Notes: a model not told the origin generated them from the letters alone. 63,245 bases of DNA from DASWJQ01 sp964517315 (GCA_964517315.1 CAZFCJ010000004.1:1-63245), one strand, 5' to 3'; positions 25,443 to 35,011 are shown, counted from the first letter of the stretch. A program made the numbers and translations.

Positions 25443-27395
25443 TCAACCCCCTGGGCCGTGGACCTCCTCCAACACCTCGGGGTTCACCAGGGCCGAGGTG
25501 TCGCCGGGCTCCTCGCCAAGGTAGGCGGCTCGCAGCATGCGCCGCATCAGCTTGGCGTTGCGGGTCTTGGGAAGGTCGCTGACGAAGACCAGATCTTGAG
25601 GCGCCAGCGGCTTGCCCAGCTCATCGACCAGCCACTCGCGCAGGGTGCGCTCGATCTGGAACCGGTCCGCGCCCTCGCGCAGCACGCAGAAGCAGACCAG
25701 GGCCTCGCCCTTGATCTCGTGCGGCACCCCGATCGCCGCGGCTTCGACCACCTCGCGGTGGCCGACCAGAATCGACTCCACCTCCGCCGGCCCGAGCCGC
25801 TTGCCTGCGATCATCAGAGTGTCGTCCGATCGGCCGAGGATGAACCAACTGCCGTCCTCGTCAACCCGGGCAAAGTCCCCGTGCACCCAGACATCGGGCC
25901 AGCGTGACCAGTAGGTCTCCTCGTAGCGCTCGGGATCCTGCCAGAAGCCCCGCGTCATGCCTATCCAGGGCGACTTGATCACCAGTTCACCCACCTCGCC
26001 GACCAGCGAATGACCGTCGGGATCGAACACGTCGGCGTCGATCCCCGGGCAGGGGGCGGCCAGGGCGGTGGACTTCAGGGGAACGATCGGGTTGCCCATC
26101 ACAATCCCGCCGGAAATCTCCGTGCCCCCCGAATAGTTGATGATCGGCTTTTCCCCGCCACAGACGACTTCGAACAGCCAGCGCCAGGGATCCGGATTCC
26201 AGGGTTCTCCGGTGGAGCCGACCAGCCGCAGGGAGGAGAGGTCATGCTTGCGGACCACCTGCTCGCCCTCCGGGATCAAGGCCCGCACATACGTCGGCGA
26301 CAAACCCAACTGGCGAACTTCATGGCGGGCGACCATCTGCCAAATGCGGTCGGGTTCTGGGTGCATCGGCGAGCCGTCGTAAAGGAACATCGTGGCGCCC
26401 AGCAGCAGTGAGCCGAACACGAGCCAGGGTCCCATCATCCACCCCATATCGGTGATCCAGAAGATCCGATCCCCGCGCTGGACATCCATGCCGAACGCCA
26501 TGTCCTGCGCCGATTTGACGGGGAAGCCGCAGTGGGTGTGCAGCGCGCCTTTCGGGCGCCCGGTTGTGCCCGAAGTGTAGATGATCATCAACGGGTCCTC
26601 GGCCGCGGTCACGGCCGTTTCGGCCCGATCGGATTGGGCCGCGACGAACTCATGCCACCAGCGGTCGCGCCCATGCCGCATCTCAACTTCGTCGCCGGTC
26701 CGCCTCAGCACGATCATGTGCTGCAGGCTCGGGGCGCGCTCGGCCGCCTCATCCGCTGTGGATTTCATCGGCACCACGTTTCCGTTGCGGAAGAAACCGT
26801 CAGCGGTGATGAGGACTTTGGCCTCGGCGTCCTGCAATCGACTGGCGACCGCCCCTGCGCCGTAGCCGGAGAAGAGCGGCAAAATGATGCCGCCGATCTT
26901 GGCCACCGCCAGAAGGGCGACGACTTCCTCCGGGGTGAGCGGCATGTACAGGCCCACCGCGTCGCCCGCCTCGACTCCCAACTCACGCAGCGCGTTGGCG
27001 GCCCGGTTCACCTCAGCGTGAAGGCCGGCGTAGGTCATGCGCACGGTCTCGCCGCCTTCGCCCTCCCAGATCAGCGCCACCTGGTCCGCGAGTGGGGTGT
27101 CCACATACTTGTCCACGCAGTTGTGAATGATGTTTAGCTCGGCGCCCACGCACCAGCGCGGCCAGGCGATGCCGCGTGAGAGATCGAGGATGCGCTCATA
27201 GGGCGTATAGAACTCGATGTCGAGGAAGTCAAGCAGGGCCTCGGTGAACCACTCGACGTCTTCCACTGACCTCCGCTGAAGCGAATCGAAGTCCTCGAAC
27301 CCATACTCGCGCATGAACCGCGTCAGGTTGGCGCGCTCGATGTCTTCCGGGGAGGGTCGCCAAGCGTACTTCTCGGCACCGCGCACGGCCATCAT
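25443..27395 (-). CDS. AMP-forming acyl-CoA (acetyl-CoA-like) synthetase
   Basis: 650 aa, the size of acetyl-CoA synthetases. Adenylation motif is MIIYTSGTTGRPKGALHTH. Further core motifs are INYSGGTEISGG and GRSDDTLMIAGKRLGPAEVE (hinge). The C-terminal lysine region LPKTRNAKLMRRML is the usual site of acetylation control. It activates a carboxylic acid to acyl-CoA using ATP. Acetate, propionate or acetoacetate are all possible; the motif set resembles acetyl/propionyl enzymes. AAGGAG lies 7 nt before the first ATG. Coexpression with the acyl-CoA dehydrogenase downstream was likely before the RAYT insertion. Confidence 0.9.
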   Translation of the reverse strand: MMAVRGAEKYAWRPSPEDIERANLTRFMREYGFEDFDSLQRRSVEDVEWFTEALLDFLDIEFYTPYERILDLSRGIAWPRWCVGAELNIIHNCVDKYVDTPLADQVALIWEGEGGETVRMTYAGLHAEVNRAANALRELGVEAGDAVGLYMPLTPEEVVALLAVAKIGGIILPLFSGYGAGAVASRLQDAEAKVLITADGFFRNGNVVPMKSTADEAAERAPSLQHMIVLRRTGDEVEMRHGRDRWWHEFVAAQSDRAETAVTAAEDPLMIIYTSGTTGRPKGALHTHCGFPVKSAQDMAFGMDVQRGDRIFWITDMGWMMGPWLVFGSLLLGATMFLYDGSPMHPEPDRIWQMVARHEVRQLGLSPTYVRALIPEGEQVVRKHDLSSLRLVGSTGEPWNPDPWRWLFEVVCGGEKPIINYSGGTEISGGIVMGNPIVPLKSTALAAPCPGIDADVFDPDGHSLVGEVGELVIKSPWIGMTRGFWQDPERYEETYWSRWPDVWVHGDFARVDEDGSWFILGRSDDTLMIAGKRLGPAEVESILVGHREVVEAAAIGVPHEIKGEALVCFCVLREGADRFQIERTLREWLVDELGKPLAPQDLVFVSDLPKTRNAKLMRRMLRAAYLGEEPGDTSALVNPEVLEEVHGPGG

Positions 27396-27445
27396 GCCTC
27401 AGCTCCTTTACGGCGAAGGCTGCTTCCTGCTGACGATTCCAAAGC

Positions 27446-29914
27446 TTACTCAATTCCCAAGAGGCGCGCGTATGCAAACGATAACATGTCGCCGGCCGGC
27501 TTACCGTACACAGAGGCCGATTTGTCCTGAAGCGCGGCCAGAGGGTAGAAGCGGCGGGTGGTAAAGCCCTGGATGCGCGCGCGCTCCGCGGCCTGGACGA
27601 ACACGGCTTGGAGGGCGCGGGATTGGGCGGCGAGGTCGACCTGGATCTCCGGGTCGACGACGGCGCCGGCGTCAAAGTCGGCGCTGGCGCGGCAGCCCCC
27701 ACCCGCCGCCGGCGGGCAGGCCGCCGCGCTGCCCTCGATCGAAAGGTACTCGACGCTCAAGTGCACGGGCCGGTCCGTCGGGGTGATGGAGAGCAGGACC
27801 TGCTCGAGTCCTTGAGCCGCGGCTAGCGTCAACTGGTCTTCGCCGGCGGCGGGGTCCTGGCTCAACGGGTAGTGCCAGTGGACGTGCACCGTGTCGAAGG
27901 CCTCCAGGAAGCCGGGGCGAGGGGTCAGGTCGTCGGCGATTTCGAGCTCGAAAGCCACTTCACCCGAGAAACGTCCCCGGATGTCTGCGATCAGGCCGCG
28001 CCAACGGGACTCCGCATCGAGCGGAACGCCGGAAGGCGATCCATCGGCGAGGCTTCCATCCGGCAGCGCGGGTGCGATCTGGCTCCCGGTGATCACGAGT
28101 CTCGCCGCGCCGACGCGCTCGGCCAGGTTGGCCTGAGTCAGCAGGAAGGAGCGATATTCGTCAAACCAGACCGACCACCAGATGTTGTCTCGCGGAGCAT
28201 CCGTCCACCATTCATCGAGGTCTCCAGCGTCCGGCCTGATCTCGGGGCGCAGGATCACGGTCAGGCCTTGGTCGTCCGCGGCGGCCGCGGCGGCCGCCAG
28301 GTCCTCCTGGTAGCGGGCGTGGCGCGGGTCGAACTCGATCACCGGCAGCGGGCGGTCGGTGGGCAGCGTCCAGGCCGGGGTGAGAACCACAGTGTTGGCG
28401 TTGAGTTCGGCCACGCGCGACATGCTGCGGGCGTCATATTTTGGCCAGGAGGGCCGGTAGCGGGGCACGATCTCCGCGCCGACCTGCCAACCGGCTCGTT
28501 CGGGAAGATCTCCGCTCGCTGCGGCCCCGCCGATCCATGGATCCTCCCACCAGGCCCAGCTTTCAATCGTATCCTGCAAGGTCTGTTCTCCACCGGGAGC
28601 TAAAGGCCGGCCGGGCGCCTGGTCCCCCGTGCTTTGCGCGCTGTCGGCCCGGCCGCACTCGAAGTTGCGGCAGTAGCGATAGTCCAGGGAGTCTGCGAAA
28701 TCCAAGGGGCCGCGCAGCGTGTAGCTCCAACTGCCGTCCTCTCGCTCGACCATCGGCAGCGGTTCAAACCACGTGAATGGGTTGAGCTGCAGCGTGATGT
28801 GGTCCTCCCGAGGCGTGTTCTGCGGGGGCGCGACTTCAAACCGCACCTCGCCGGCGCCGTCCGCACCCCAAGAAGCGACGGTGTCGGCGACAGTGGCCTC
28901 GGTCTCCGGAACGATCAACTGGCGGGTGAGGAACGAACCGTCGAGGCGGCGCTCCGCGTTCCAGAGGCCGTCGCCGAGGGTGTACTTGTATCGCAGGTCG
29001 GTCCCCGCGTACATTCGGGTGAGGAAGATGTAGCTTGAGGCGTCGACCGGGACCAGCTCGGGGAGTCGAGCGGGGCTGATCTCGACTCCGCCGGGCAGTT
29101 CGGCAAACTGCGCGCCCAAAGAGCGCACAGAGCCGGCCACGCGCAACGGCAATCCGTCCGGGGTGTTGCCGGGCACCGTCACCTGGAATGTGAGGGTGAC
29201 CGGCTCGGCCGGGCGGACCTCGAACGCCGCGGGCGTGGTCCGATTCTCCGCGATCACCGCGCCTTGTTGGGCGAGGCGGTAGCGCCCCTCAGGATGGTAC
29301 ACGACCACGTTGTGCAGCCCGGGGGGAAGACCGTCCAGGCGAAAGTGGCCCTGACCGTCGGTGAAGGTTTGCAGGCCGGCCGCGCTGACGATCATTTCCT
29401 GCACCGGCGCGCCGTCGCTCGTGCGGACACCTCCCAGCAGGCGCCCGGTCGGGCCCTCGTACGGCGCCTGACCCCAGGCGGCGACGCGGTCTTCGACCTC
29501 CATCGGGCCCGGGACGTGCACCAGACGGTAGCGGACCGGCTCACCGAAGACGGTGGATTCAACGGCGTTTTCGGCCGCGGTCGTGACGTAGCGGTAACGG
29601 ACCAGAGAACCGATCGGGATCTGTACCTTCGTCTGCCAGCGGCCATCCGAAAGGCGGTTCATGCCGGCCTGTTCGCTGTGGTAAGGCGCGCCGGTGACGA
29701 TATCGACGAACTCGATGGCGAGCTGCGCTTCGGCCGGGGTGGTGTCGGGTGGGATGAGTGTGAAGGTGACCTGCGCGTCGGTCCGCGGTGTCCCGCCCGT
29801 GCCGGGTACCGCTGTAGGAGCCGGGAGCCAGGCGCTGGAATCGAGGCCGACGCAGCCGCTGAGGAGAAAGAGACCGATACATATCAGCGGTATCCCGCGG
29901 CGGCTACGGTTCAT
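27446..29914 (-). CDS. Large lipoprotein with CNA-like and glycosidase-like domains
   Basis: About 822 aa from the ATG at 29914, which overlaps the previous stop (ATGA); the frame is open further upstream but that part belongs to the preceding gene. Lipoprotein signal LICIGLFLLSGC. Domain 1 is beta-sandwich sequence, followed by a carboxypeptidase regulatory-like segment (VRTSDGAPVQEMIVSAAG, TFTDGQGHFRLDGLPPG). Two more beta domains follow. The C-terminal half (from about 500) looks like a TIM-barrel glycosidase-like fold (RYRPSWPKYDARSMSRVAEL, VVLTPAWTLP, LTVILRPEIRP, ARLVITGSQIAPALPDG). Catalytic acids cannot be assigned safely. Probably surface polysaccharide-related. Confidence 0.7.
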   Translation of the reverse strand: MNRSRRGIPLICIGLFLLSGCVGLDSSAWLPAPTAVPGTGGTPRTDAQVTFTLIPPDTTPAEAQLAIEFVDIVTGAPYHSEQAGMNRLSDGRWQTKVQIPIGSLVRYRYVTTAAENAVESTVFGEPVRYRLVHVPGPMEVEDRVAAWGQAPYEGPTGRLLGGVRTSDGAPVQEMIVSAAGLQTFTDGQGHFRLDGLPPGLHNVVVYHPEGRYRLAQQGAVIAENRTTPAAFEVRPAEPVTLTFQVTVPGNTPDGLPLRVAGSVRSLGAQFAELPGGVEISPARLPELVPVDASSYIFLTRMYAGTDLRYKYTLGDGLWNAERRLDGSFLTRQLIVPETEATVADTVASWGADGAGEVRFEVAPPQNTPREDHITLQLNPFTWFEPLPMVEREDGSWSYTLRGPLDFADSLDYRYCRNFECGRADSAQSTGDQAPGRPLAPGGEQTLQDTIESWAWWEDPWIGGAAASGDLPERAGWQVGAEIVPRYRPSWPKYDARSMSRVAELNANTVVLTPAWTLPTDRPLPVIEFDPRHARYQEDLAAAAAAADDQGLTVILRPEIRPDAGDLDEWWTDAPRDNIWWSVWFDEYRSFLLTQANLAERVGAARLVITGSQIAPALPDGSLADGSPSGVPLDAESRWRGLIADIRGRFSGEVAFELEIADDLTPRPGFLEAFDTVHVHWHYPLSQDPAAGEDQLTLAAAQGLEQVLLSITPTDRPVHLSVEYLSIEGSAAACPPAAGGGCRASADFDAGAVVDPEIQVDLAAQSRALQAVFVQAAERARIQGFTTRRFYPLAALQDKSASVYGKPAGDMLSFAYARLLGIE

Positions 29915-30711
29915 TCTGTCATTACGCCCTGAAGCATCTGAAAGCAAAGGTCGATGTTGGGGACCTCGGCCGCGGAGAGCTTGATCGGCTTGAGGTTTGT
30001 CTCCGGGGTGGGAAACAGAGTCAGCTCGCCGTGATCCAGCGAGGCCCCGTGGAGCAGCTTCCACGGAAGTTGGCGCTGACCCACCTGTACGCCCTGCGGT
30101 CTAAGCGTGATCGGCCCGAACTGCAAAGTCCCTCCCCGGTTGAACCTCTGCGTGTAGGCTCTGAGCATCGGAGGGTACACCTTCTGCTTTACGGTGTCCA
30201 CCAAGGACTTGAAGTCGGAGAGTTCCTGGGTAAAACGCAGTGTGCGGCCGTCCGCGGTTTCCAGGCTGAGCGAGAGCGGCCGGCCCACGCCCAGCAGCCG
30301 CAGGCCCGGCCAGGGGCCGGCGGTGCGGATGGCGACGATTTCCTGCCAGGGGAGGTTGATCGACCGGCCGCCGCGCCGAACGAGTATTCCGCTCGGGTAG
30401 ACCAGGACCCTTGTCTTTCGGGTGCGCCACAGTGAAAGAAAGCCGAGCGCGGCCAGCGGAGTGAGCCCTAACGCGCCCATGAACCACGGGACCGACCAGC
30501 GCCAAACGACCGCCGGTCCATAGTTTGTGTAGGCCAGCGTCCAACGCCAGACTCCCACGCCCGAGCATATCAGCACGCCGAGGGTGCCCGTTATCACTCC
30601 GATCCACTGCACGGCTCGGAGACCGCTGCGGATGGTGTGGGTTTGGAGGGGCGCTCCCGGGCGGGGCGTCGCCTCGTTCGCCGTCTCAGAGCGCCGGGCG
30701 ACCGAAGTCAA
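29911..30711 (-). CDS. Membrane protein with PH-like domains, unknown
   Basis: 266 aa. Two N-terminal hydrophobic helices (AVQWIGVITGTLGVLICSGV; FMGALGLTPLAALGFLSLW). The remainder is soluble with strand-rich repeats such as VLVYPSGILVRRGGRSINLPW and ITLRPQGVQVGQRQLPWKL, which look like two copies of a PH-like fold. Starts with TTG overlapping the previous stop and ends overlapping the next ATG, so it is the middle gene of a tightly coupled three-gene operon. Similar to domain-of-unknown-function membrane proteins in Chloroflexota; role unknown. Confidence 0.65.
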   Translation of the reverse strand: MTSVARRSETANEATPRPGAPLQTHTIRSGLRAVQWIGVITGTLGVLICSGVGVWRWTLAYTNYGPAVVWRWSVPWFMGALGLTPLAALGFLSLWRTRKTRVLVYPSGILVRRGGRSINLPWQEIVAIRTAGPWPGLRLLGVGRPLSLSLETADGRTLRFTQELSDFKSLVDTVKQKVYPPMLRAYTQRFNRGGTLQFGPITLRPQGVQVGQRQLPWKLLHGASLDHGELTLFPTPETNLKPIKLSAAEVPNIDLCFQMLQGVMTE

Positions 30712-31493
30712 GTGAGGACCAGTCTGCCGGACGCCAGTGAGCCCAGGAAGGCGAGGATACCCAACCCGGCGCCCAGCAGCGCCCGACGGCGGAGAGAGGT
30801 CGGCGAGAACGCGGCGCCCAGACCGAAGCCAAGCGCGAAGACGGAGGCGTGATATGCGAGCTGCACCAGCGTGTGCCCTATCGCTGAGGTGGGCAGGGTA
30901 AGGCTGGCGATCGTCAACAAACCCGCGCCGACGCCCGCCACCGCGGCGCTGGTCGCGAACGCGTCGCTGCGGTTATCGATCACCTCGGGGATGGGGGCAA
31001 GGTCCTCGGGGAGCCCGACCGTGCCCGCCGTCCCGTAAAGCATGCGGTAGAAGATAAATTGGTTCCAGGCCACGACCGCCATGACGACGCGCACAATGGC
31101 TCGTCCAACCGTCTCAATGATGCCGCCGGAGAACACCTGTGAGATCGGATCCGGCCCGAACACCGCAGCCATGCCGGGGATCAGTGCGACAAGCGACAGG
31201 GCCCAAAGAAGGGCGACCAGCGCCAGCAGCGCCGGCTGCAGCAGTGTGGCGAGAAAGGCCGCTCCGACCAGCCATGGCAGCGATGCCCACGGGTAGGCTC
31301 CGCCGATCGAAATCCAGCTGAGGACGGCCATGCCCGCAAATAGCGCGGCCCAGATCCACTGGATGCGCTGGAGCCGCGTGGCGGCGAGCTTCAAATTGGG
31401 ATGATCGGCGGGGAGAGGCTCAGGCCCGTCGGCCCGCGCCGCCGCCGAGCCGGCGGTCTCCGCCTCCATTTCAGGCCCGGACGAAGTAGACAT
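30708..31493 (-). CDS. Polytopic membrane protein, unknown
   Basis: 261 aa. A hydrophilic acidic N-terminus of about 40 residues is followed by about six hydrophobic helices (for example WIWAALFAGMAVLSWISIGG, LQPALLALVALLWALSLVAL, AVAGVGAGLLTIASLTL). First gene of the three-gene set that includes the PH-like membrane protein and the large lipoprotein; stop and next start overlap. Could form a membrane platform for the lipoprotein; this is inference from the operon only. Confidence 0.7.
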   Translation of the reverse strand: MSTSSGPEMEAETAGSAAARADGPEPLPADHPNLKLAATRLQRIQWIWAALFAGMAVLSWISIGGAYPWASLPWLVGAAFLATLLQPALLALVALLWALSLVALIPGMAAVFGPDPISQVFSGGIIETVGRAIVRVVMAVVAWNQFIFYRMLYGTAGTVGLPEDLAPIPEVIDNRSDAFATSAAVAGVGAGLLTIASLTLPTSAIGHTLVQLAYHASVFALGFGLGAAFSPTSLRRRALLGAGLGILAFLGSLASGRLVLT

Positions 31494-31502
31494 CGGTGGG
31501 TT

Positions 31503-31727
31503 TCACTTGGCGGTTGTGCAGGTAGCCTGGCTTGACCTGCATCCGAGTGCAATCGCGAGAAGCCTGCTCTGAAGCCACACCCACGCTTGGGGGAAGCCGG
31601 GGCGATCGATCTCAAGATGCTCGAGCGCGGCGTCATAGGCGGCCTTGACGACCGCTCGCAAGGTCTTATCGGGCCGGAACTTGCTGGACCTGGAGATCCC
31701 TCCCGAAATCACATAGACGGGTCGCAT
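31503..31727 (-). pseudogene. Truncated thiolase-like N-terminal remnant
   Basis: From the ATG at 31727 (AAGGGAG upstream) the product begins MRPVYVISGGISRSSKF, then a basic stretch KTLRAVVKAAYDAALEHL. This is the usual beginning of SCPx/archaeal-type thiolases (first beta strand and helix). After about 45 residues similarity stops and the frame ends at 31503, where a full enzyme would need about 390 residues. A complete thiolase of the same type is at 54719. Reading it as a decayed thiolase is moderately supported; a small unrelated protein cannot be excluded. Confidence 0.45.
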
Positions 31728-31917
31728 CGGCGGCTCCCTTCTTCGCGTCCAGGGTCTGTCGGTGGATTCTACACCGGCGTGATGCAGGTCGGAAGCCACA
31801 TCTTATGGCTCCCAGGCCGCCGACATGACCTGGCGGCCACGAGCAGCCCGTCGTGGGTTCCGTTGACGGTAGAATCGAGACACAGTTTCCTCCTTATGGG
31901 GAACGGAAAGGAAACCG

Positions 31918-33228
31918 ATGTCTCTCCTGATTCTGAACGTCCTCATTTTGTTGCTTCTGGTGCTGGCCAACGGTGCCTTCGCGATGGCTGAAATCGCGGT
32001 CGTATCGGCCCGCCCCATCCGCTTGGAGCAGCAGGCCAAGGAAGGCGACGCCGGCGCCGAAGTGGCGCTGAAGCTGAACCAGTCACCTGGGCGCTTCCTC
32101 TCCACCGTCCAAGTCGGCATCACACTTGTGGGTGTGTTCTCAGGAGCGTTCGGAGGTACCACCCTGGCCGGGCCGATCGCCGAGGCTTTACAGGGCGTGC
32201 CCGTGCTCGACCCTTACCGTCAGGCGATCGGGCTGGGCGTCGTGGTCGTGTCGGTGACGTATCTGTCGCTGATTCTGGGCGAATTGGTGCCCAAGCGTAT
32301 CGCGCTTCACGACCCCGAGGAAGTGGCCGCCCTCATGGCCCGGCCGATGGGTCTGCTCGCCCAACTGGCGAGGCCGGTGGTTTATTTCCTGACCTGGTCG
32401 ACCGACGTCGTGTTCGGCATGCTGGGTATCCGCCCCGATGAACAGCCCGAGATCACCGAGGAGGAGATCAAGGTGATGATGGAGAAGGGGCTGGAGGAGG
32501 GCGCCTTCGTGCGCCACGAGCAAGCCGTCGTCGAACGCGTCTTCCAATTGGAGGAACGCAGGGTCGGTTCACTCTGCACCCCGCGCACCGAGATCATGTG
32601 GCTTGATTTGGAGGACCCGCTGGAGGAGACGAAGCAGCGCATCCTCAGCAGCATCCACTCCCGCTTTCCCGTCGCCGAAGGGGGCCTGGATCACGTCGTG
32701 GGGATCGTGCAGGCCAAGGACCTGTTGGCGCTGTGCCTTTCCGGAGAGCCGCTGGACGTACGCAGGGTGATGCGCGATCCGAAGTTCATCCCCGAATCGA
32801 TGAAGGCGTTCGAGCTGCTCGAGGCGTTCAAGGAGGCCCGTATGCACATCGCGTTGGTCATGGACGAGTACGGTGGATTGGAGGGGGTCGTCACGACCAA
32901 CGACGTGCTCGAAGGGCTGGTCGGCGACATCCCGGTGGCCGGTGAAGAGAGCGAAGCTCCGTTCCGACGGGCGGACGGATCCTGGCTGCTGGAGGGCATG
33001 CTGTCGGTGGAGGAGTTCAAAGACCTGTTCAACCTGCGCGAGGTTCCGGGGGAGGAACGCGCGCTCTTCGAGACGTTGGGTGGATTCATCATGAGCAAAC
33101 TCGGCCGGGTCCCCCGCACCGGAGACTCTTTCAGGTGGCGCGACCTGGAGATCGAGGTGGTGGACATGGACGGTCTGCGGGTCGATAAAGTCCTGGTAAA
33201 TCCCCACACCGGTAAGGGTCAGGAATGA
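31918..33228 (+). CDS. CNNM/CorC-family transporter with CBS domains
   Basis: 436 aa. Residues about 1-190 are the CNNM (DUF21) membrane domain (NGAFAMAEIAVVSARPIRLE; FLSTVQVGITLVGVFSGAFG; SLILGELVPKRIAL). Two CBS domains follow at about 210-330 (RVGSLCTPRTEIMWLDLEDP; ALVMDEYGGLEGVVTTNDV). The C-terminal CorC/HlyC domain is at about 345-430. Proteins of this kind handle Mg2+ or Co2+ efflux/homeostasis; the hemolysin name is historical. GGAAAGGA lies before the ATG. It is convergent with the terC gene. Confidence 0.9.
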   Translation: MSLLILNVLILLLLVLANGAFAMAEIAVVSARPIRLEQQAKEGDAGAEVALKLNQSPGRFLSTVQVGITLVGVFSGAFGGTTLAGPIAEALQGVPVLDPYRQAIGLGVVVVSVTYLSLILGELVPKRIALHDPEEVAALMARPMGLLAQLARPVVYFLTWSTDVVFGMLGIRPDEQPEITEEEIKVMMEKGLEEGAFVRHEQAVVERVFQLEERRVGSLCTPRTEIMWLDLEDPLEETKQRILSSIHSRFPVAEGGLDHVVGIVQAKDLLALCLSGEPLDVRRVMRDPKFIPESMKAFELLEAFKEARMHIALVMDEYGGLEGVVTTNDVLEGLVGDIPVAGEESEAPFRRADGSWLLEGMLSVEEFKDLFNLREVPGEERALFETLGGFIMSKLGRVPRTGDSFRWRDLEIEVVDMDGLRVDKVLVNPHTGKGQE

Positions 33229-33251
33229 CCGGTCCGCCCCGGTCCGTTGTC

Positions 33252-33272
33252 CTCGCGGCTGGATGCCGCGAG
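33252..33272. terminator. Hairpin between convergent genes
   Basis: CTCGCGGC (33252-33259), loop TGGAT, GCCGCGAG (33265-33272). Eight-bp stem without T-run between the CorC-type and TerC genes. Confidence 0.4.
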
Positions 33273-33333
33273 CCACGGTCTGACCGGATGAAATTCTGCG
33301 CTGAAGATCTTCCCGCGTTCAAGCAAATGGAGC

Positions 33334-34095
33334 TCAGCTCGAGCTCTTGCGCCCCTGCTCAACAATACGCTGCCGGAGCTTCACCGGTTCGGGCCGAGGG
33401 CGCCTGACCTGCAGGTTCAGCACTTCGACGACGACCGAGAACCCCATTGCGAAGTAGATGTAGCCTTTGGGGATGTGGAGCCCCAGCCCCTCTGCGATCA
33501 ACGAGGTCCCGATCAGCAGCAGGAAGCTCAAGGCCAGCATCTGCACCGTGGGGTGATGGTGGACGAAGTCGCTAATCGGTCCTGATGACCACATCATCAC
33601 GACGATGGCGACAATAATGGCCGCGACCATCACCCACAACTCGCGCGCCATCCCCACGGCCGTGATCACCGAATCCAACGAGAACACGATGTCGAGCAGA
33701 CCGATCTGAACGATTACGGCGGACAGCGTAGCAGCGACGGCTTCGGAGGCGGCGTGCTCCTCCCCCTCCAGCTTGTCGTGGATTTCCCTCGTACTTTTGG
33801 CCAACAGGAACAGGCCACCGCCAATCAGGATCAGGTCGCGCCCGGAGAGCGGATGGCCCAGCACTTCGAAGAGCGGGGCAGTCAACCCAATGATCCAGGT
33901 TATCGAGAACAGCAGGGCGATGCGGGTAATCATGGCCACCGCAAGCCCGAGGATCCTGGCGCGCTCGCGCTCTGCGGGAGGGAGGCGATCGGAGAGGATC
34001 GAGATAAACACGATGTTGTCGATGCCCAGGACGACCTCCAGGGCGGTCAGTGTGACGAGGGCGATCAGGTTGTCCGGGGTCAGTGCGATAGGCAT
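33334..34095 (-). CDS. TerC-family integral membrane protein
   Basis: 253 aa, about seven helices. TerC marks: LEVVLGIDNIVFISILSDRL at the N-terminus with the conserved acidic/Asn residues, a LLFSITWIIGL helix, IVQIGLLDIVFSLDSVITAV, and PKGYIYFAMGFSVVVEVLN. TerC relatives export manganese to metalate secreted proteins or confer tellurite resistance. GGAGG precedes the ATG at good spacing. It lies downstream of tatC on the same strand (73 bp), which fits a link with exported proteins, but no manganese riboswitch is visible in that gap. Confidence 0.88.
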   Translation of the reverse strand: MPIALTPDNLIALVTLTALEVVLGIDNIVFISILSDRLPPAERERARILGLAVAMITRIALLFSITWIIGLTAPLFEVLGHPLSGRDLILIGGGLFLLAKSTREIHDKLEGEEHAASEAVAATLSAVIVQIGLLDIVFSLDSVITAVGMARELWVMVAAIIVAIVVMMWSSGPISDFVHHHPTVQMLALSFLLLIGTSLIAEGLGLHIPKGYIYFAMGFSVVVEVLNLQVRRPRPEPVKLRQRIVEQGRKSSS

Positions 34096-34168
34096 GGCCC
34101 ACCTCCGCTAAGGGGTGAAAAGCTTCGGGCATTATAGGGGCTGACCGGATTGGGAGAGCCGGCGGCTC

Positions 34169-35008
34169 TTAACGGCCTCGGCGGGCCAACGCGGCCATGC
34201 CGATGCTCAAGAAATAAAGCAGGATCATCGGCGCCATGACAAGGCCCATGTTCACCGGGTCGATGGTGGGCGTGATCATCGCGGCCAGTACGGCAATGGC
34301 CACGATCGCGATCCGCCAGCCGCGCCAGAGCATCGCGGCGTCGACGATCCCAACCAGGGCAAGAATGTAGACCAGCAGCGGGAATTCGAACGCCAGCCCC
34401 AGCCAAAACATCACCCCGGTGACGAACTGAATATAAGAAGACGGACGGAGCTCGGCCGGGATGCCGAGGAAGTTCAGCAAGAACGGGAGCGCGGCCGGCA
34501 GCATGACGTAGTAGGCGAAGGACATACCGGCCACGAACAGCAAGGTGCCGACCGGCAGCAGCACGAGCACCAGCTTGCGCTCCTGCGGCCTGAGAGCCGG
34601 GTTCAGGAACAGGAATAGCTCCAGCAGGAGGTAAGGCAGAGCGAGCACCAGCCCGCTGAGCAGTGAGACGCGCATGAAGGCGCCGATGGACTCGGTGACC
34701 TCGATCGCCTGCAGCTCCTGGATGCCTCCGATCGGCGCGGTCAGCCAGCCCAGGATGCTCTGGGAGAAGGTCACGCTGATGCCGGTGGTCAGGATCAAGA
34801 AGACGAGCGCCCGGAGTAGGTGCCGGCGCAGCGCCTCCAGATGGTCGACCAGCAGTGAAGGCTGTTCGAAGGTCCTGGAGAACACTTCGGCGGTGGGGGT
34901 CTCGTCCGGCTCCTGGTTCAGCCAGGCCGAAAGGCGCCGCATGGGAGCAAGCAGAAGGCGAATAGGCCATGTGATCCAGGAGCCGAGCCGGCGCAAAATG
35001 CGGCTCAT
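34169..35008 (-). CDS. tatC: Sec-independent protein translocase TatC
   Basis: 279 aa with a longer N-terminal tail (about 50 residues) than usual. The core begins LLVDHLEALRRHLLRAL and has the six-helix TatC layout, including FLNPALRPQERKLVLVLLPV in the second periplasmic/cytoplasmic loop region and FEFPLLVYILALVGIVDA. It recognises twin-arginine signals. It follows tatA by 3 bp. The sulfatase-like protein at 11151 carries an RR signal and is a likely client. Confidence 0.92.
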   Translation of the reverse strand: MSRILRRLGSWITWPIRLLLAPMRRLSAWLNQEPDETPTAEVFSRTFEQPSLLVDHLEALRRHLLRALVFLILTTGISVTFSQSILGWLTAPIGGIQELQAIEVTESIGAFMRVSLLSGLVLALPYLLLELFLFLNPALRPQERKLVLVLLPVGTLLFVAGMSFAYYVMLPAALPFLLNFLGIPAELRPSSYIQFVTGVMFWLGLAFEFPLLVYILALVGIVDAAMLWRGWRIAIVAIAVLAAMITPTIDPVNMGLVMAPMILLYFLSIGMAALARRGR

Positions 35009-35011
35009 AGG

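Noticed and set aside
34096..34168. Manganese riboswitch upstream of terC
   Set aside because: The gap after tatC is only 73 bp and has no matching multi-helix structure; terC has an ordinary Shine-Dalgarno.
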